A stretch of 32,272 nucleotides of DNA. It comes from Actinoplanes siamensis (GTDB lineage Bacteria; Actinomycetota; Actinomycetes; Mycobacteriales; Micromonosporaceae). Both the position numbers and the translations under genes were made by a program. Below are positions 32,260 through 32,272 of this stretch, piece by piece (the stretch's first letter is position 1; each line of letters opens with the position of its first letter). The stretch lies in assembly GCF_016862395.1 (NCBI RefSeq), contig NZ_BOMW01000022.1, forward strand, positions 1 through 32,272, given 5' to 3'. Below the pieces are notes generated by a model. That model worked only from the letters and a program-made list of their open reading frames with translations. It did not search any database and was not told the DNA's origin.

Positions 32260-32272
32260 CCCCCCCCCCCCC
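32260..32272. other. Poly-C run at the window end
   Basis: At least 13 consecutive C close the window. Such a homopolymer is unusual in coding DNA and marks either a sequencing-limited contig end or a real slippery tract. Confidence 0.9.

Overview
The window is high-GC DNA with actinomycete codon use. It has dense genes, GTG and TTG starts, GAF-STAS and stand-alone CheB-type signalling proteins, and Leu-type actinobacterial IS and immunity debris. I infer a sporulating actinomycete of the Micromonosporaceae type (Actinoplanes-like), but no marker gene proves the genus. The left edge lies inside an IS630-family transposase and the right edge is a run of at least 13 C, so this may be one whole draft contig broken at a repeat and at a homopolymer.

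Layout. (1) 1-2350 is an accessory zone: the IS630 end, two damaged fragments of immunity-like genes, a RimJ-type acetyltransferase, and a tRNA 3'-half remnant that looks like an old attachment site. (2) 2508-6734 is a complete nickel-pincer (Lar) operon, larA-larE-larB-larC, which builds the NPN cofactor and supplies one racemase/epimerase that uses it. (3) 6731-11949 holds an esterase, a membrane GGDEF-EAL c-di-GMP protein, a receiver-less CheB-like methylesterase and a GAF-STAS protein. (4) 11972-13027 holds gene debris (M20 amidohydrolase tail, alpha/beta-hydrolase piece) around a glyoxalase-fold protein. (5) 13052-18125 holds an unrecognised 454-residue protein, a CYP152-type peroxygenase P450 with the residues of the alkene-forming enzyme OleT, a DUF1232 protein and a large Vps62-like membrane protein. 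(6) 18288-20457 holds a secreted S15-type peptidase/acylase and a small membrane protein. (7) 20694-24963 is a methionine uptake operon (GNAT-metQ-metN-metI) behind a 12-codon leader ORF and an inverted repeat, divergent from a TetR regulator. (8) About 25100-26480 is an AT-richer scar with two transposase remnants and one small secreted protein. (9) 26504-32161 holds a ferredoxin reductase with a deleted ferredoxin in front of it, a secreted PHB-depolymerase-type esterase, a catalase-fold protein, an FMN reductase, an epimerase pseudogene, a small disordered protein and an EVE-like protein.

How the parts work together. LarB, LarC and LarE act in sequence on nicotinate adenine dinucleotide to make the cofactor for LarA. 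MetQ, MetN and MetI form one importer, probably controlled at the inverted repeat. The P450 reductase at 26504 has lost most of its ferredoxin, so that electron chain is probably decaying; the CYP152 enzyme would not need it because the family uses hydrogen peroxide. Fragments of seven or more broken genes show that the window is undergoing reduction at several points. I found no CRISPR array, no rRNA and no intact tRNA.
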